Positions 1 to 9,390 of a stretch of 64,000 nt of DNA are shown here, piece by piece (position 1 is the first letter of the stretch; every line of letters begins with the position of its first letter). The stretch spans positions 7,326,199 through 7,390,198 of the forward strand of contig NW_026623078.1 of the NCBI RefSeq assembly GCF_023065955.2. Reading direction: 5' to 3'. The notes beneath the pieces are model-generated. The model was not told the DNA's origin, did no database searches, and saw only the letters and a program-made list of their open reading frames with translations. The position numbers and the translations under genes are program-made. This DNA is from Ursus arctos (taxonomy: Eukaryota > Chordata > Mammalia > Carnivora > Ursidae).

Positions 1-168
1 ACGTGCCCTCCTTACTACCCATCACCGGCCTATCCCGTTCCCCCGACCCCTTCCCCTCTGAAGTCCTCAGTTTGTTTCTCATAGTCCATAGTCTCTCATG
101 TTTCATTCCCCCTTCTGATTACCCCCCCTTTCTTTATCCCTTTCTTCCCCTACCGATCATCCTAGTTC

Positions 169-3100
169 TTATGTTCCATAGATGAGAGAAATCATACGAT
201 AGCTGTCTTTCTCTGCTTGACTTATTTCACTTAGCATTATCTCCTCCAGTGCCGTCCATGTTGTAGCAAATGTTGAGAACTCGTTCGTTCTGATAGCTGA
301 GTAATATTCCATTGTATATATGGACCACAACTTCTTAATCCAGTCATCTGTTGAAGGGCATCTCAGCTCCTTCCATGATTTAGCTATTGTGGACATTGCT
401 GCTATGAACATTGGGGTGCATATGGCCCTTCTCTTCACTACATCTGTATCTTTGGGGTAAATACCCAGTAGTGCAATGGCTGGATCATAGGGTAGCTCAA
501 TTTTTAACTTTTTAAGGGACCTCCACACTGTTTTCCAGAGTGGCTGTACCAACTTGCATTCACACCAACAATGTAGGAGGGATCCCCTTTCTCCACATCC
601 TCTCCAACAATTGTTGTTTCTTGCCTTGTCTATTTTTGCCATTCTAACTGGCGTAAGGTGGTATCTCAGTGTGGTTTTGATTTGAATTTCCTTGATGGCT
701 AATGATTTTGAACATTTTTTCATGTGTCTGTTAGCCATTTGTATGTCTTCATTGGAAAAGTGTCTGTTCATATCTTCTGCCCATTTTTTTATTTGTTTAT
801 TTGTTTCTCGTGTATTGAGTTTGAGAAGTTCTTTGTAGATCTTGGATACCAGTCCTTTATCTGTAGTGTCATTTGCAAATATATTCTCCCATTCCGTGGG
901 CTGCCTCTTAGTTTTTCTGACTGTTTCCTTGGCTGTGCAGAAACTTTTAATCTTGATGAAGTCCCATAAATTCATTTTATCTTTTGTTTCTCTTGCCTTT
1001 GGGGATGTGTCATGAAAAAGGTTGCTTTGGCCGATGTCATAGAGGTTGCTGCCTATGTTCTCCTCTAGAATTCTGATGGATTCCTGTCTCACATCGAGGT
1101 CTTTCATCCATTTGGAGTTTATCTTTGTGTATGGTGTGAGAGAGTGGTCAAGTTTCATTCTCTTGCATGTAGCTGTCCAATTTTCCCAGCACCATTTATT
1201 GAAGAGACTGTCTTTTTCCCACCGGATGTTTTTTCCTGCTTTATCAAATATTAGTTGCCCAAAGAGCCGAGGGTCCATTTCTGGGTTCTCTATTCTGTTC
1301 CATTGGTCTATGTGTCTGTTTTTGTGCCAGTACCATGCTGTCTTTGTGATCACAGCTTTGTAGTACAGCTCGAAATCCGGCATTGTGATGCCCCCAGCTT
1401 TGTTTTTCCTTTTCAACAGTTCCTTGGAGATTCGGGGCCTTTTCTGTTTCCATACAAATTTAAGGACTGTTTGTTCCAGTTCTTTGAAAAATGTCCTCAG
1501 TATTTTGATCGGGATAGCATTGAAAGTGTAGATTGCTCTGGGTAGCATGGACATTTTAACTATGTTAATTCTTCCGATCCATGAGCATGGAATATCTTTC
1601 CATCTTTTTATGTCTTCCTCAATGTCTTTCAAGAGTGATTTATAGTTTCTAGAATATAGGTCCTTTACGTCTCTGGTTAAGTTAATTCCAAGGTAACGTA
1701 TGGTTTTTGGTGCTATTGTAAATGGGATGGATTCCCTAATTTCTCTTTCTTCGGTCTCGTTATTCGTGTATAGAAATGCAACTGATTTCTGAGCATTGAT
1801 TTTGTATCCCGCCACGTTACTGAATTGCTCTATAACTTCTAATAGTTTGGGAGTGGCTTCTTTTGGGTTTTCCATGTAGAGTATCATGTCATCTGCGAAG
1901 AGAGACATTTTGACTTCTTCTTTGCCGATTTGAATACCTTTGATCCCTTTTTGTTGTCTGATTGCTGTTGCAAGGACTTCTAGTACTATGTTGAATAATA
2001 GTGGCGAGAGTGGGCATCCTTGTCGAGTTCCTGATCTTAAGGGAAAGGCTTCCAGCTTTTCCCCATTGAGGATAATATTTGCAGTAGGCTTTTCATAGAT
2101 GGCTTTTATGAGATTGAGAAATGTACCTTCTATTCCTACACTCTGAAGGGTTTTAATCAGGAAAGGATGCTGTATTTTGTCAAATGCTTTTTCGGCATCG
2201 ATTGAGAGGATCATATGGTTCCTGAGTCTTTTCTTGTTGATATGCTGTATCACGCTGATTGATTTGCGAATATTGAACCACGCTTGCATCCCAGGTATGA
2301 ATCCCACTTGATCGTGATGGATAATCCTTTTAATGTACTGTTGGATTCTATTAGCAAGTATCTTGTTGAGGATTTAGGCGTCCATATTCAATAGGGAAAT
2401 CGGTCTGTAATTCTCCTTTTTGATGGGGTCTTTGCCTGGTTTGGGGATCAAGGTAATATTGGCCTCATAGAATGAGTTTGGTAGCTTTCCTTCTGTTTCT
2501 ATTTTTTGAAATAGCTTTAGGAGAATAGGTATTATTTATTCTTTGAATGTTTGGTAGAATTCCCCAGGAAAACCGTCCGGGCCTGGAGTTTTGTTATTTG
2601 GAAGGTTGTTTATCACTGACTCAATTTCTTCATAATTAATTGGCCTGTTTAAGAAATCAATTTCTTCCTGTTTCAATCTTGGTAGTTTATAGGTTTCCAG
2701 GAAGGATTCCATCTCTTCCAGATTGCTTAGTTTATTGGCATATAGCTGTTGATAAGAATTTCTAATAATCCTTCCAATTTCAATGGTGCTCGTCGTGACC
2801 TCTCCTTTTTCATTCATAATTTTAATAATCTGGGTCCTTTCTCTTTTCTTTTGGATAAGTCTTGCCAGTGGTCTGTCAATTTTATTGATTCTCTCAAAGA
2901 ACCAGCTTCTAGTCCTGTTGATCTGCTCTACTGTACTTCTGGTTTCTGCTTGATTGATTTCAGCTCTAATTTTGGTCAACTGCTTCCTCGTGCATGGATT
3001 AGGCCTGTCCCTCTGTTGCTGTTCCAGCTTCTTGAGGTGAGAATATAAAAACTGCATTTTATATTTTTCTATTCTTTTGAGTGAGGCTTGGATGGCTATG

Positions 3101-3997
3101 TATTTCCCCCTTAGGACTGCCTTTGCAGTATCCCATAGGTTTTGGACTGTTGTATTTTCATTCTCATTGGTCTCCATAAATTGTTTAATTTGATTTTTGA
3201 TTTCCTGGTTTATCGAGTCATTCCTGAGCAGGATGGTTCTTAGTCTCCAAGTGTTTGAGTTTCTTCCAAATTTTTCCTTGTGGTTGAGTTCCAATTTCAG
3301 AGCGTTGTGGTCTGAGAATATGCAGGGGATAATTTCAGTCTTTTGGTATCGGCTGAGACCTGTTTTGTGTACCAGAACATGGTCTATTCTTGAGAATGTT
3401 CCATGGGCATTAGAATAGAATGAGTATTCTTTGGTTCTGGGGTGTAGTGTTCTATATATATCTAAGAGGTCCAACTCGTCGAGTATGGCATTCAAAGCCT
3501 TTGATTCTTTGCTTAGTTTTTGCCAGGGTGTTCTGTCTATTTCTGAGAGTGGAGTGTTGAGGTCCCCTACTATTAATGTATTTTTATTTATATGTCTCTT
3601 TATTCTGGTTAAGAGTTGGCTTGTGTATCTTGCTGCTCCCCTGTTGGGGGTATATATATTTATAATTGTCATATCCACTTGATGAATACTTCCCTTAAGA
3701 ATAATATAGTGCCCTTCTGCATCTCTAACTATAGTCTGTAGTTTAAAATCCAATTTATCTGATATGAGAATTGCTACCCCAGCTTTCTTTTGAGGTCCAT
3801 TTGCGTGAAAGATGGTACTCCATCCCCTTACTCTCAGTCTGAATGCATCTTTGGGTTCGAAATGAGTCTCTTGTAGACAGCAAATGGATGGGTCATTTTT
3901 TTTTTATCCAATCTGCAACCCTGTGGCGTTTTATGGGATGGTTCAAGCCATTTACATTAAGACTTATTACTGAGAGATATGATTTTAATAATGCCAT
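169..3997 (-). pseudogene. L1 ORF2 (endonuclease / reverse transcriptase), three disabling lesions
   Basis: Encodes the L1 replicase: apurinic-type endonuclease, reverse transcriptase, and a C-terminal Cys-rich domain. The start is taken as the ATG at 3,995-3,997, which opens a stretch containing SLNVNGLN, typical of L1 ORF2 N termini. The endonuclease continues with CCLQETHF, and [11 protein letters not shown] lies near 3,350-3,400. The reverse transcriptase shows [11 protein letters not shown] and the catalytic FADD motif in the 169-2,307 open segment, whose C terminus has the [14 protein letters not shown] zinc-knuckle-like motif. Lesions: a run of ten T on the plus strand (3,896-3,905) where nine would keep the frame; an in-frame TAA at 2,536-2,538; and an in-frame TAA at 2,374-2,376. 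The segments on either side of both stops share one frame. Confidence 0.92.
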
Positions 3998-4069
3998 GTT
4001 GCCAGTAAAGTCTTTGTTTGTATTGGCTGTGACTTTCTGTTCTGTATCACTCTTGGGGCCTTTTTACTT

Positions 4070-4972
4070 TTATAGAACCCCCCATAATATCTCCTGTAGG
4101 GCTGGTTTCATGGTTACAAAATTGGTTAGTGACTGGCGATTCTGAAATGTCTTTATTTCTCCATCAATTCTGAATGACAACCTTGCTGGATAAAGGATCC
4201 TTGGCTGCATGTTTTTCTCTGAAAGAGCATTAAATATGCTCCCCCAACCCTTTCTCTCATTCCAGGTCTGTGTAGACAGGTCTGACATAATTCTGATGCC
4301 TTTGCCTTGGTACGTGAGAAATTTCTTTGCCCTGGCCGCTTTCAATACTGTATCCTTGGATCTCATATTTGCGAATTGCACTATGACGTGACGTGGCGTA
4401 GGTCTGTCATGGTTGAGCTTGGGAGGGGTCCTCTCTGCCTCTTGGACACGAATTTTTGTTTCCCTTGCTAGATTAGGGAAGTTTTCAGCTACAATGTGTT
4501 CAAATATCTCTTCTAGACCTCTGTTTTTCTCCACCCCCTCGGGGATGCCGATGATTCTAACATTGGATCGTTTCCTTGAGTCAGTAATCTCCCGTAGCCA
4601 ACATTCGTGGGCGTGGATTTTTTTAAGACCATCTTCTATTTTTATTTTTTCCTCTATTAACCCATCCTCCAATTCACTAACCCTTTCCTCTGCTTCCGTG
4701 ACCTTGGCTGTCAGAGCCTCTAGTTTTGCCTGCATTTGGCTCATAGAATTTTTAATTTCTGTCAAATTCGCTCTCATATCCGCCCTTAGAGATTCTATAT
4801 TCTCAGTAACATTTTCCTTAATACTTTTTTCAAGTCTACTCATCATCTTGACCATTGTTACTCTGAATTCCATTTCTGATAATTTGGTTACATCCATAGC
4901 CGTTACTTCTGTGGCAGAGGCCACAGACTCACTGTCTTTTCTTTGCTGGGGGGGGCTTCTCCTTCTTGTCAT
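4070..4972 (-). CDS. L1 ORF1p, RNA-binding chaperone, intact 300 aa
   Basis: The nucleic-acid-binding L1 protein that coats L1 RNA as a trimer. Visible order: a basic, Ser-rich N terminus (1-25); a long coiled coil (about 30-125) with heptads such as MSQMQAKLEALTAKVTEAEE; an RRM-like domain starting at RSNVRIIGIPEG (about 136-146) and including RHVIVQFAN (194-202); and a C-terminal domain with NMQPRILYPARLSFRIDGEI (254-273). The frame is uninterrupted from ATG to stop, and the length is close to that of other mammalian ORF1 proteins. It lies upstream of ORF2 with a spacer of about 70 bp. Because ORF2 is broken, any protein made could act only with another L1. Confidence 0.9.
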   Translation of the reverse strand: MTRRRSPPQQRKDSESVASATEVTAMDVTKLSEMEFRVTMVKMMSRLEKSIKENVTENIESLRADMRANLTEIKNSMSQMQAKLEALTAKVTEAEERVSELEDGLIEEKIKIEDGLKKIHAHECWLREITDSRKRSNVRIIGIPEGVEKNRGLEEIFEHIVAENFPNLARETKIRVQEAERTPPKLNHDRPTPRHVIVQFANMRSKDTVLKAARAKKFLTYQGKGIRIMSDLSTQTWNERKGWGSIFNALSEKNMQPRILYPARLSFRIDGEIKTFQNRQSLTNFVTMKPALQEILWGVL

Positions 4973-5075
4973 TCTAATGAGGAGAGGTTTCAGGGTTGTC
5001 CTGAGCCCAAAATTATTGACTGGGTCCCAGGCCGTGACCCTTGTTTTATAGGGATCTTAGAGATGTGGGCTTCTT

Positions 5076-5276
5076 CTTTAAAGATTTTATTTATTTACTT
5101 ATCTGAGAGAGGGAGACAGACAGTCAGCAAGATGGGAACAGAAGCAGGGGAGTGAGAGAGGAAGAAGCAGGCTCCCAGCGGAGGAGCCCGATGAGGGTCT
5201 CCTTTCCGGAACGCTGGGATCACGCCCTAAGCCGGAGACAGGCGCTCAATGACTGCACCACCCAGGCGCCTCGGGT
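5076..5276 (-). mobile_element. Carnivore tRNA-derived SINE inside the L1 5' UTR
   Basis: Minus-strand SINE: the left end is the reversed A-rich tail (ttaaagattttatttattta) and the right end is the reversed head (cacccaggcgcct). A perfect 12-bp target-site duplication, tgtgggcttctt, flanks it at 5,064-5,075 and 5,277-5,288. It inserted after the L1 was in place and separates the promoter from ORF1. Confidence 0.92.
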
Positions 5277-5648
5277 TGTGGGCTTCTTGGTTTTTCAGCC
5301 TGCCTTCTGGGGGAGGGGCCTGCCGCGCCGATACTCAGGCAACCCTGTTTGGTTAGAGTTTCCGTGTCCCCTGCGAGGGAGGATGGGGATGGGCACTCTC
5401 TGAGCCAGTATTTCCAGGCTTTTGTTCTCTGGCGGCCGGCTATGCCTCTTCTGAGGGTCAGAGCAGCAGAGGCTGCATTGTCACAGAACAGAGGGATTGC
5501 GGCCCGTTCTCCACTGATGTTCTGGCCACTTTAACTCTATTACTGTTGGTGCTGCTCAACCCTGCAGCGTCCCGGGATGTGCGCACCAACTCGGTGTCCC
5601 TGCCCTCACTTCCAGGGCCGGCGCGTCTCTGTCCTTTGTGTTTCTAAT

Positions 5649-6010
5649 GCCGCCAGCCACCGGCCGCCCCGCACGCTCCGGGTCTCCCGGTCTCAGTCTA
5701 CGCCCGGTGAGCACACCTCGATTCCGGAGTTTCGTGAGAAGCCTGGTGGCGCGCGCACCGGTTCAGGGTCTCAGTCTGCTGTTTCGCGGGTGCCGACCGC
5801 GAGTCCGCCCGCTCCCCCGTGCAGGTGGCCCGCCAGCCGCCAGCCGCCCCGCGCGTGCTCCAGGAGCTCCCGGTCTCAGTCTGGATCCCGTGAGCACACC
5901 GGGATTCCGGTGTTCCGGGAGATGCCTGGTGGCGCTCGTTCACCAGTCTCAGTCCGCTCTCTGGCGGGTGCCCTCTGTGAGTCCGCCCGCTCCCCTGTGC
6001 AGGTGGCTGC
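5649..6010 (-). repeat. Two tandem ~183-bp modules in the L1 5' UTR
   Basis: The string ctcccggtctcagtct occurs at 5,684-5,699 and again at 5,867-5,882, a spacing of 183 bp. Both copies are preceded by cgccagcc(a/g)cc(g/a)gccgccccg and followed by gtgagcacacc, a gattccgg segment, cctggtggcgc and gagtccgcccgctccc. This is an imperfect tandem duplication of a promoter-region module. Mouse L1 promoters are known to be built of tandem monomers, so the layout is comparable, but the sequence is different. Confidence 0.8.
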
Positions 6011-6246
6011 TGCTTCCCGGAGCCCAAACGTGGCGGCTCCCTCCCCCTTCCGTTTATCTTCCGATATCTGTGCACGGTTTACAGCTCCCCTCTTCGTACC
6101 TCAATACTCAGCGCTGGAGATGTTCATTTGTAGAGATCCAGATGCATCATCCTGCGTCTCAGGCTGATTCCGTGGTTATTTAGGCTGGTCTGGTACCTAT
6201 CCAGCTCGACTCAGGGGACCGGCTGAAAAAGGGGTCCCCTACTCCT

Positions 6247-6256
6247 CCGCCATCTT
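6247..6256 (-). promoter_or_regulatory. YY1-like site at the L1 5' end
   Basis: The minus strand reads AAGATGGCGG within the first bases of the young L1, matching the AAnATGGCG core of the YY1 site that sets the transcription start in human L1. The older L1 has the related AAGATGGTAG at the same place (about 10,398-10,407). Its role here is inferred from position and similarity only. Confidence 0.55.
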
Positions 6257-6265
6257 AATTCCCTC

Positions 6266-7793
6266 CAAATTTTGTTTCTTCCTGTTTCAGTTCTGGTAGT
6301 TTGTAAGTTTCTAGGAATTTCTCCATTTCTTCTAGATTGCCTAACTTGTTGACATATCATTTTTCATAGTATTCTCTAATTGTATTTCTGTGGGGTTGGT
6401 TATGATCTCTCCTCTTTCATTCCTGATTTTATCTATTTGGGTCCTTTTTCTTTTCTTTTCGGTAAGTCTGGCTAGGGGTTTATTGATCTTATTAATTCTT
6501 TCAAAGAACTAGCTCTTATTTCATTAATCTGTTCTGTTTCTTTTGTTTGTTTCTGTATCCTTTATTTCTGTTCTAATCTTTATTATTTCCCTTCTTCTGC
6601 TGGCTTTAGGTTTTATTTGCTCTCCTTTTCTAGCTCCTTTAGGTGTAAGGTTAGGTTGTGTATTTGAGACTTTTCTTGCTTCTTGAGGTAGGCCTGTATT
6701 GCAATGTATTTCCCTCTCAGAATAGCCTTTGCTGCATCCCAAAGGTTTCGGATTGTTGTGTTTTCATTTTCATTTTCTTCCATGTATTTTTTAAGTTTCT
6801 TCTTAATTTCCTAATTAACTCACTCATTCTTTAGTAGGATGTTCTTTAACCTCCATGTATGTGAAGTCTTGCCAATTTTTTTCTTGTGGTTGACTTCACG
6901 TTTCATAGTGTTGTGGTTTGAAAATATGCATGGTATGATCTTGATCTTTTTTTTTTAAGATTTTATTTATTTATTTGACAGAGAGACAGCAAGAGAGGGA
7001 ACACAAGGAGGGGGAGTGGGAGAGGGAGAAGCAGGCTTCCCCCTGAGCAGGGAAGGGGGGCTTGATCCCAGGACCCTGGGATCATGACCTGAGCCGAAGG
7101 CGGACATTTAATGACTCAGCCACCCAGGCGCCCCTGATCTTGATCTTTCTGTACTCGTTGAGGGCTCATTTGTGACCCGGGATGTGATCTATTCTGGAGA
7201 ATGTTCCATGTGTACTCAAAAAGAATACGTATTCTGTTCTTTAAGATGGAATGTTCTGAATATATCTGTTAAATCCATGTGGTCCAGTGTGTCATTCAAA
7301 GCCATTATTTCCTTGTTGATTTTCTGCTTAGATGATCTGTACCTTACTGTAAGTGGGATGTTAAAGTCCTCTACTATTATTGTATTATCATTAGTGAGTT
7401 TCTTTATATTTATTATTAATTGATTTATATACTTGGGTGCTCCCAAATTGGGGGCATAAATATTTGCAATTGTCAGATCTTCTTGATAGATGCCTTAGCT
7501 ATGATATAATGCCCTTCTTCATCTCCTGTTACAGTCTTTGTTTTAAAATCTAGTTTGTCTGAGAAAAGTAGGGCTACTCTGGCTTTCTTTTGACATCCAT
7601 TACTATGATAGATGATTCTCCATCACCTCACTTTCAAGCTGCAGGTGTCTTTAGGTCTAAAATGAGTCTCTTGTAGACAGCCTATAGATAGATTTTTTTT
7701 TTTTATCCATTCTGATATCCTATGTCTTTTGGTGGGAGCATTTAGTCCATTTACATTCAGAGTCATTATTGAGACATATGAATCTAGTGCCAT
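6266..7793 (-). pseudogene. Older L1 ORF2 remnant (endonuclease region)
   Basis: The start codon position is at 7,791-7,793 (MALDSYVSIMTLNVNGLNAP). The endonuclease motif CLQETHF is readable near 7,680, and further endonuclease and linker sequence follows to 6,266, where the young L1 interrupts it. The frame is broken many times (for example open only at 7,216-7,446) and a SINE sits at 6,950-7,134. No function is expected. Confidence 0.85.
6950..7134 (-). mobile_element. Carnivore SINE in the older L1
   Basis: Minus-strand SINE (ttaagattttatttatttatt at left, cacccaggcgcccc at right) with a perfect 14-bp target-site duplication, tgatcttgatcttt, at 6,936-6,949 and 7,135-7,148. Confidence 0.92.
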
Positions 7794-8888
7794 TGTGTTA
7801 CATGAAGAGTTGTGTTTCTGGTGATGTTTTCTGGTTCTTTCTAGTCTTTGTGGCTTTTGGTTTCTTTTCTTCACTGAAAGAGTCCCCCTTAAAATTTTTT
7901 GCAGGACTGGTTTAGTGGTCATGAACTTGTTTAGTTTTTGTTTGTCCGGGAAACTCTTTATCTCTCCTTCTATTCCAAATGACTGTCTTACTGGATAAAG
8001 AATTCTTGGCTGCATGTTTTTCCCACTCAGCATGTTGAATATATCCTGCCAATCCTTCCTGGCCTGCCACGTTTCTGTGGACCGATCTGTGAACATGATC
8101 TGTCTTCCCTTGTAGGTTAAGGACTTTTTAAAATTATTATTATGTTACAATAGTCACCAAACAGTACATCGTTAGTTTTTGATGTAGTGTTCCATGATTG
8201 TTTGCGTATAACACCCAGTGCTCCATGCGATATGTGTAAGGACTTTTTTTCTTTGTTGCTTTCAGGATTCTTTCCTTGTCCGTGTATTTTGTGAATTTGA
8301 CTATGATATGCCTTGGTGATGGTCTACTTTTGTTCAATTTAATGGGAGTTCTCTGTGCTTCTTGGATTTTGATTTCTGTGTCCTTCCCCAGATTAAGGAA
8401 GTTTTCAGCTATAATTTGTTTGACTAAACCTTCTGCTCCTTTTACTCTCCCTTCCTCTTCCAGGACTCCTATGATAGGAATGTTATTACATTTTAATAAG
8501 TTGCTGAGTTCCCTAAGTCTACCTTTTGATCCATTACCTTTGTTTCCCTCTTCTATTCAGCTTCATTATTTTCCATAATTTTATTTTCTATACCACTGAT
8601 ACACTCCTCTGCTTCATCCGTCCTCATTTTTATGGCATCCACTTGTGTTTGCATCTCAGTTATAACATTTTTAATTCTGGCTTTTTAATTTTGGGCTGAC
8701 TTGATTTGAGTTCTTTTGTCTTTGCAGTAAGTGTCTCCTATGTTTTTTTCAAGTCCAGCTAGTATCCTTTTAAACGTTGTTTTAAATTCTAGTTCAGACA
8801 TCATACTTCTATCTGTATTGATTAAATCCATGGCCATGAGTTCTACGTTCTGTTCTTCCTTTTTGGATGAATTTCTCCATCTCATCAT
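7794..8888 (-). pseudogene. Older L1 ORF1 remnant
   Basis: ORF1p-like sequence. The N terminus, near MMRWRNSSKKEEQN at about 8,840-8,888, leads through broken coiled-coil sequence to the C-terminal domain (NMQPRILYPVRQSFGIEGEI) at about 7,960-8,030. The ORF1 stop has been lost, so one open frame (7,623-8,096) runs from the ORF1 C terminus into ORF2. An L1 tail (8,130-8,236) is inserted in it. Confidence 0.82.
8130..8236 (-). mobile_element. Very short L1 3'-end insertion in the older L1
   Basis: About 107 bp of reversed L1 3' UTR (cagtacatcgttagtttttg, caccc-agtgctccatgc) lie between perfect 12-bp duplications of taaggacttttt at 8,118-8,129 and 8,237-8,248. This is an extremely 5'-truncated L1 copy that interrupts the ORF1 relic. 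Confidence 0.88.
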
Positions 8889-9025
8889 TTTGTCCAGAAA
8901 AGAAAAAAAGAAAGAAAAAAAGCCCCCCAAAACAAAAACAAAGGAAACCTACCCCGAAATAAAAAAAAAAAAAAAAAACTGGATCCTGAGTGTGTTTTGG
9001 TCTGTTTGTTGAAAGAGTCTCGATT

Positions 9026-9207
9026 CAGGTGCCTGGGTGGCTCAGTTGGTTAAGCATCTGTCTTTGACTCAGGTTATGATCCCAGGGTCCTGGGGTCTGA
9101 GCCCTGCATAGGGTTCCCTACTTAGTGGGGAGCCTGTTTCTCCCTCTCCCGCTCCCTGCTTGTGTTCTCTCTCAAATAAATGAATAAAATCTTAAAAAAA
9201 AAAAAAA
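9026..9207 (+). mobile_element. Carnivore SINE
   Basis: The head caggtgcctgggtggctcag carries the tRNA-like promoter region. A CT-rich middle follows, then caaataaatgaataaaatct and a run of A ending at 9,207. It sits in the 5' UTR of the older L1. I could not see clear duplicated ends. Confidence 0.9.
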
Positions 9208-9390
9208 GTATCTAGGTCCAAAAATAAAAAAATAAACAAAATACATTGAAAATAAATGACAAAATAAAAAAATATAAAAATTATATATGTAAAAATTTTA
9301 AAAATAAGAAATAAGGAATTGAATTTTAAAAAGGAATTGAAAAAATACATGAAAAATAATAATAAAAAATTAAGAATTAAAGTTCAAAGG
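9208..9390. repeat. A-rich low-complexity stretch
   Basis: Almost pure A/T with irregular aaataa and aaaaat motifs. It lies between the SINE tail and the recognisable older-L1 5' UTR, and may be SINE-tail expansion plus A-rich L1 leader. No gene. Confidence 0.7.

Larger units (their letters stand above)
1..6265 (-). mobile_element. Young near full-length LINE-1 (L1), 3' end cut off by window edge
   Basis: An autonomous non-LTR retrotransposon read on the minus strand: 5' UTR (about 5,050-6,265), ORF1 (4,070-4,972), a short inter-ORF spacer, ORF2 (about 3,997-169) and part of the 3' UTR (1-168). The 3' UTR start matches the L1 tails at 37.6-37.9 and 40.0-40.2 kb, which run about 110 bp further to a poly-A, so the true 3' end lies left of the window and its target-site duplication cannot be checked. 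On the right it stops abruptly inside an older L1. ORF1 is intact and the ORF2 lesions are few, so the insertion is fairly young, but it could not transpose by itself. Confidence 0.93.
5289..6265 (-). promoter_or_regulatory. L1 5' UTR / internal promoter, CpG-rich
   Basis: About 1 kb of GC- and CpG-rich DNA between ORF1 and the 5' boundary of the young L1. L1s carry their promoter inside this region. The far end (minus-strand start) reads TTAAGATGGCGGAGGAGTAG, very like the start of other mammalian L1s. It contains two tandem modules (separate entry) and is split from ORF1 by a SINE. No experimental promoter evidence is available here. Confidence 0.8.

Noticed and set aside
5577..6183. Two 180-196-codon plus-strand open frames
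   Set aside because: They lie antisense in the CpG-rich L1 5' UTR, overlap each other in two frames, and have low-complexity Pro/Arg/Ser composition; not annotated as genes.
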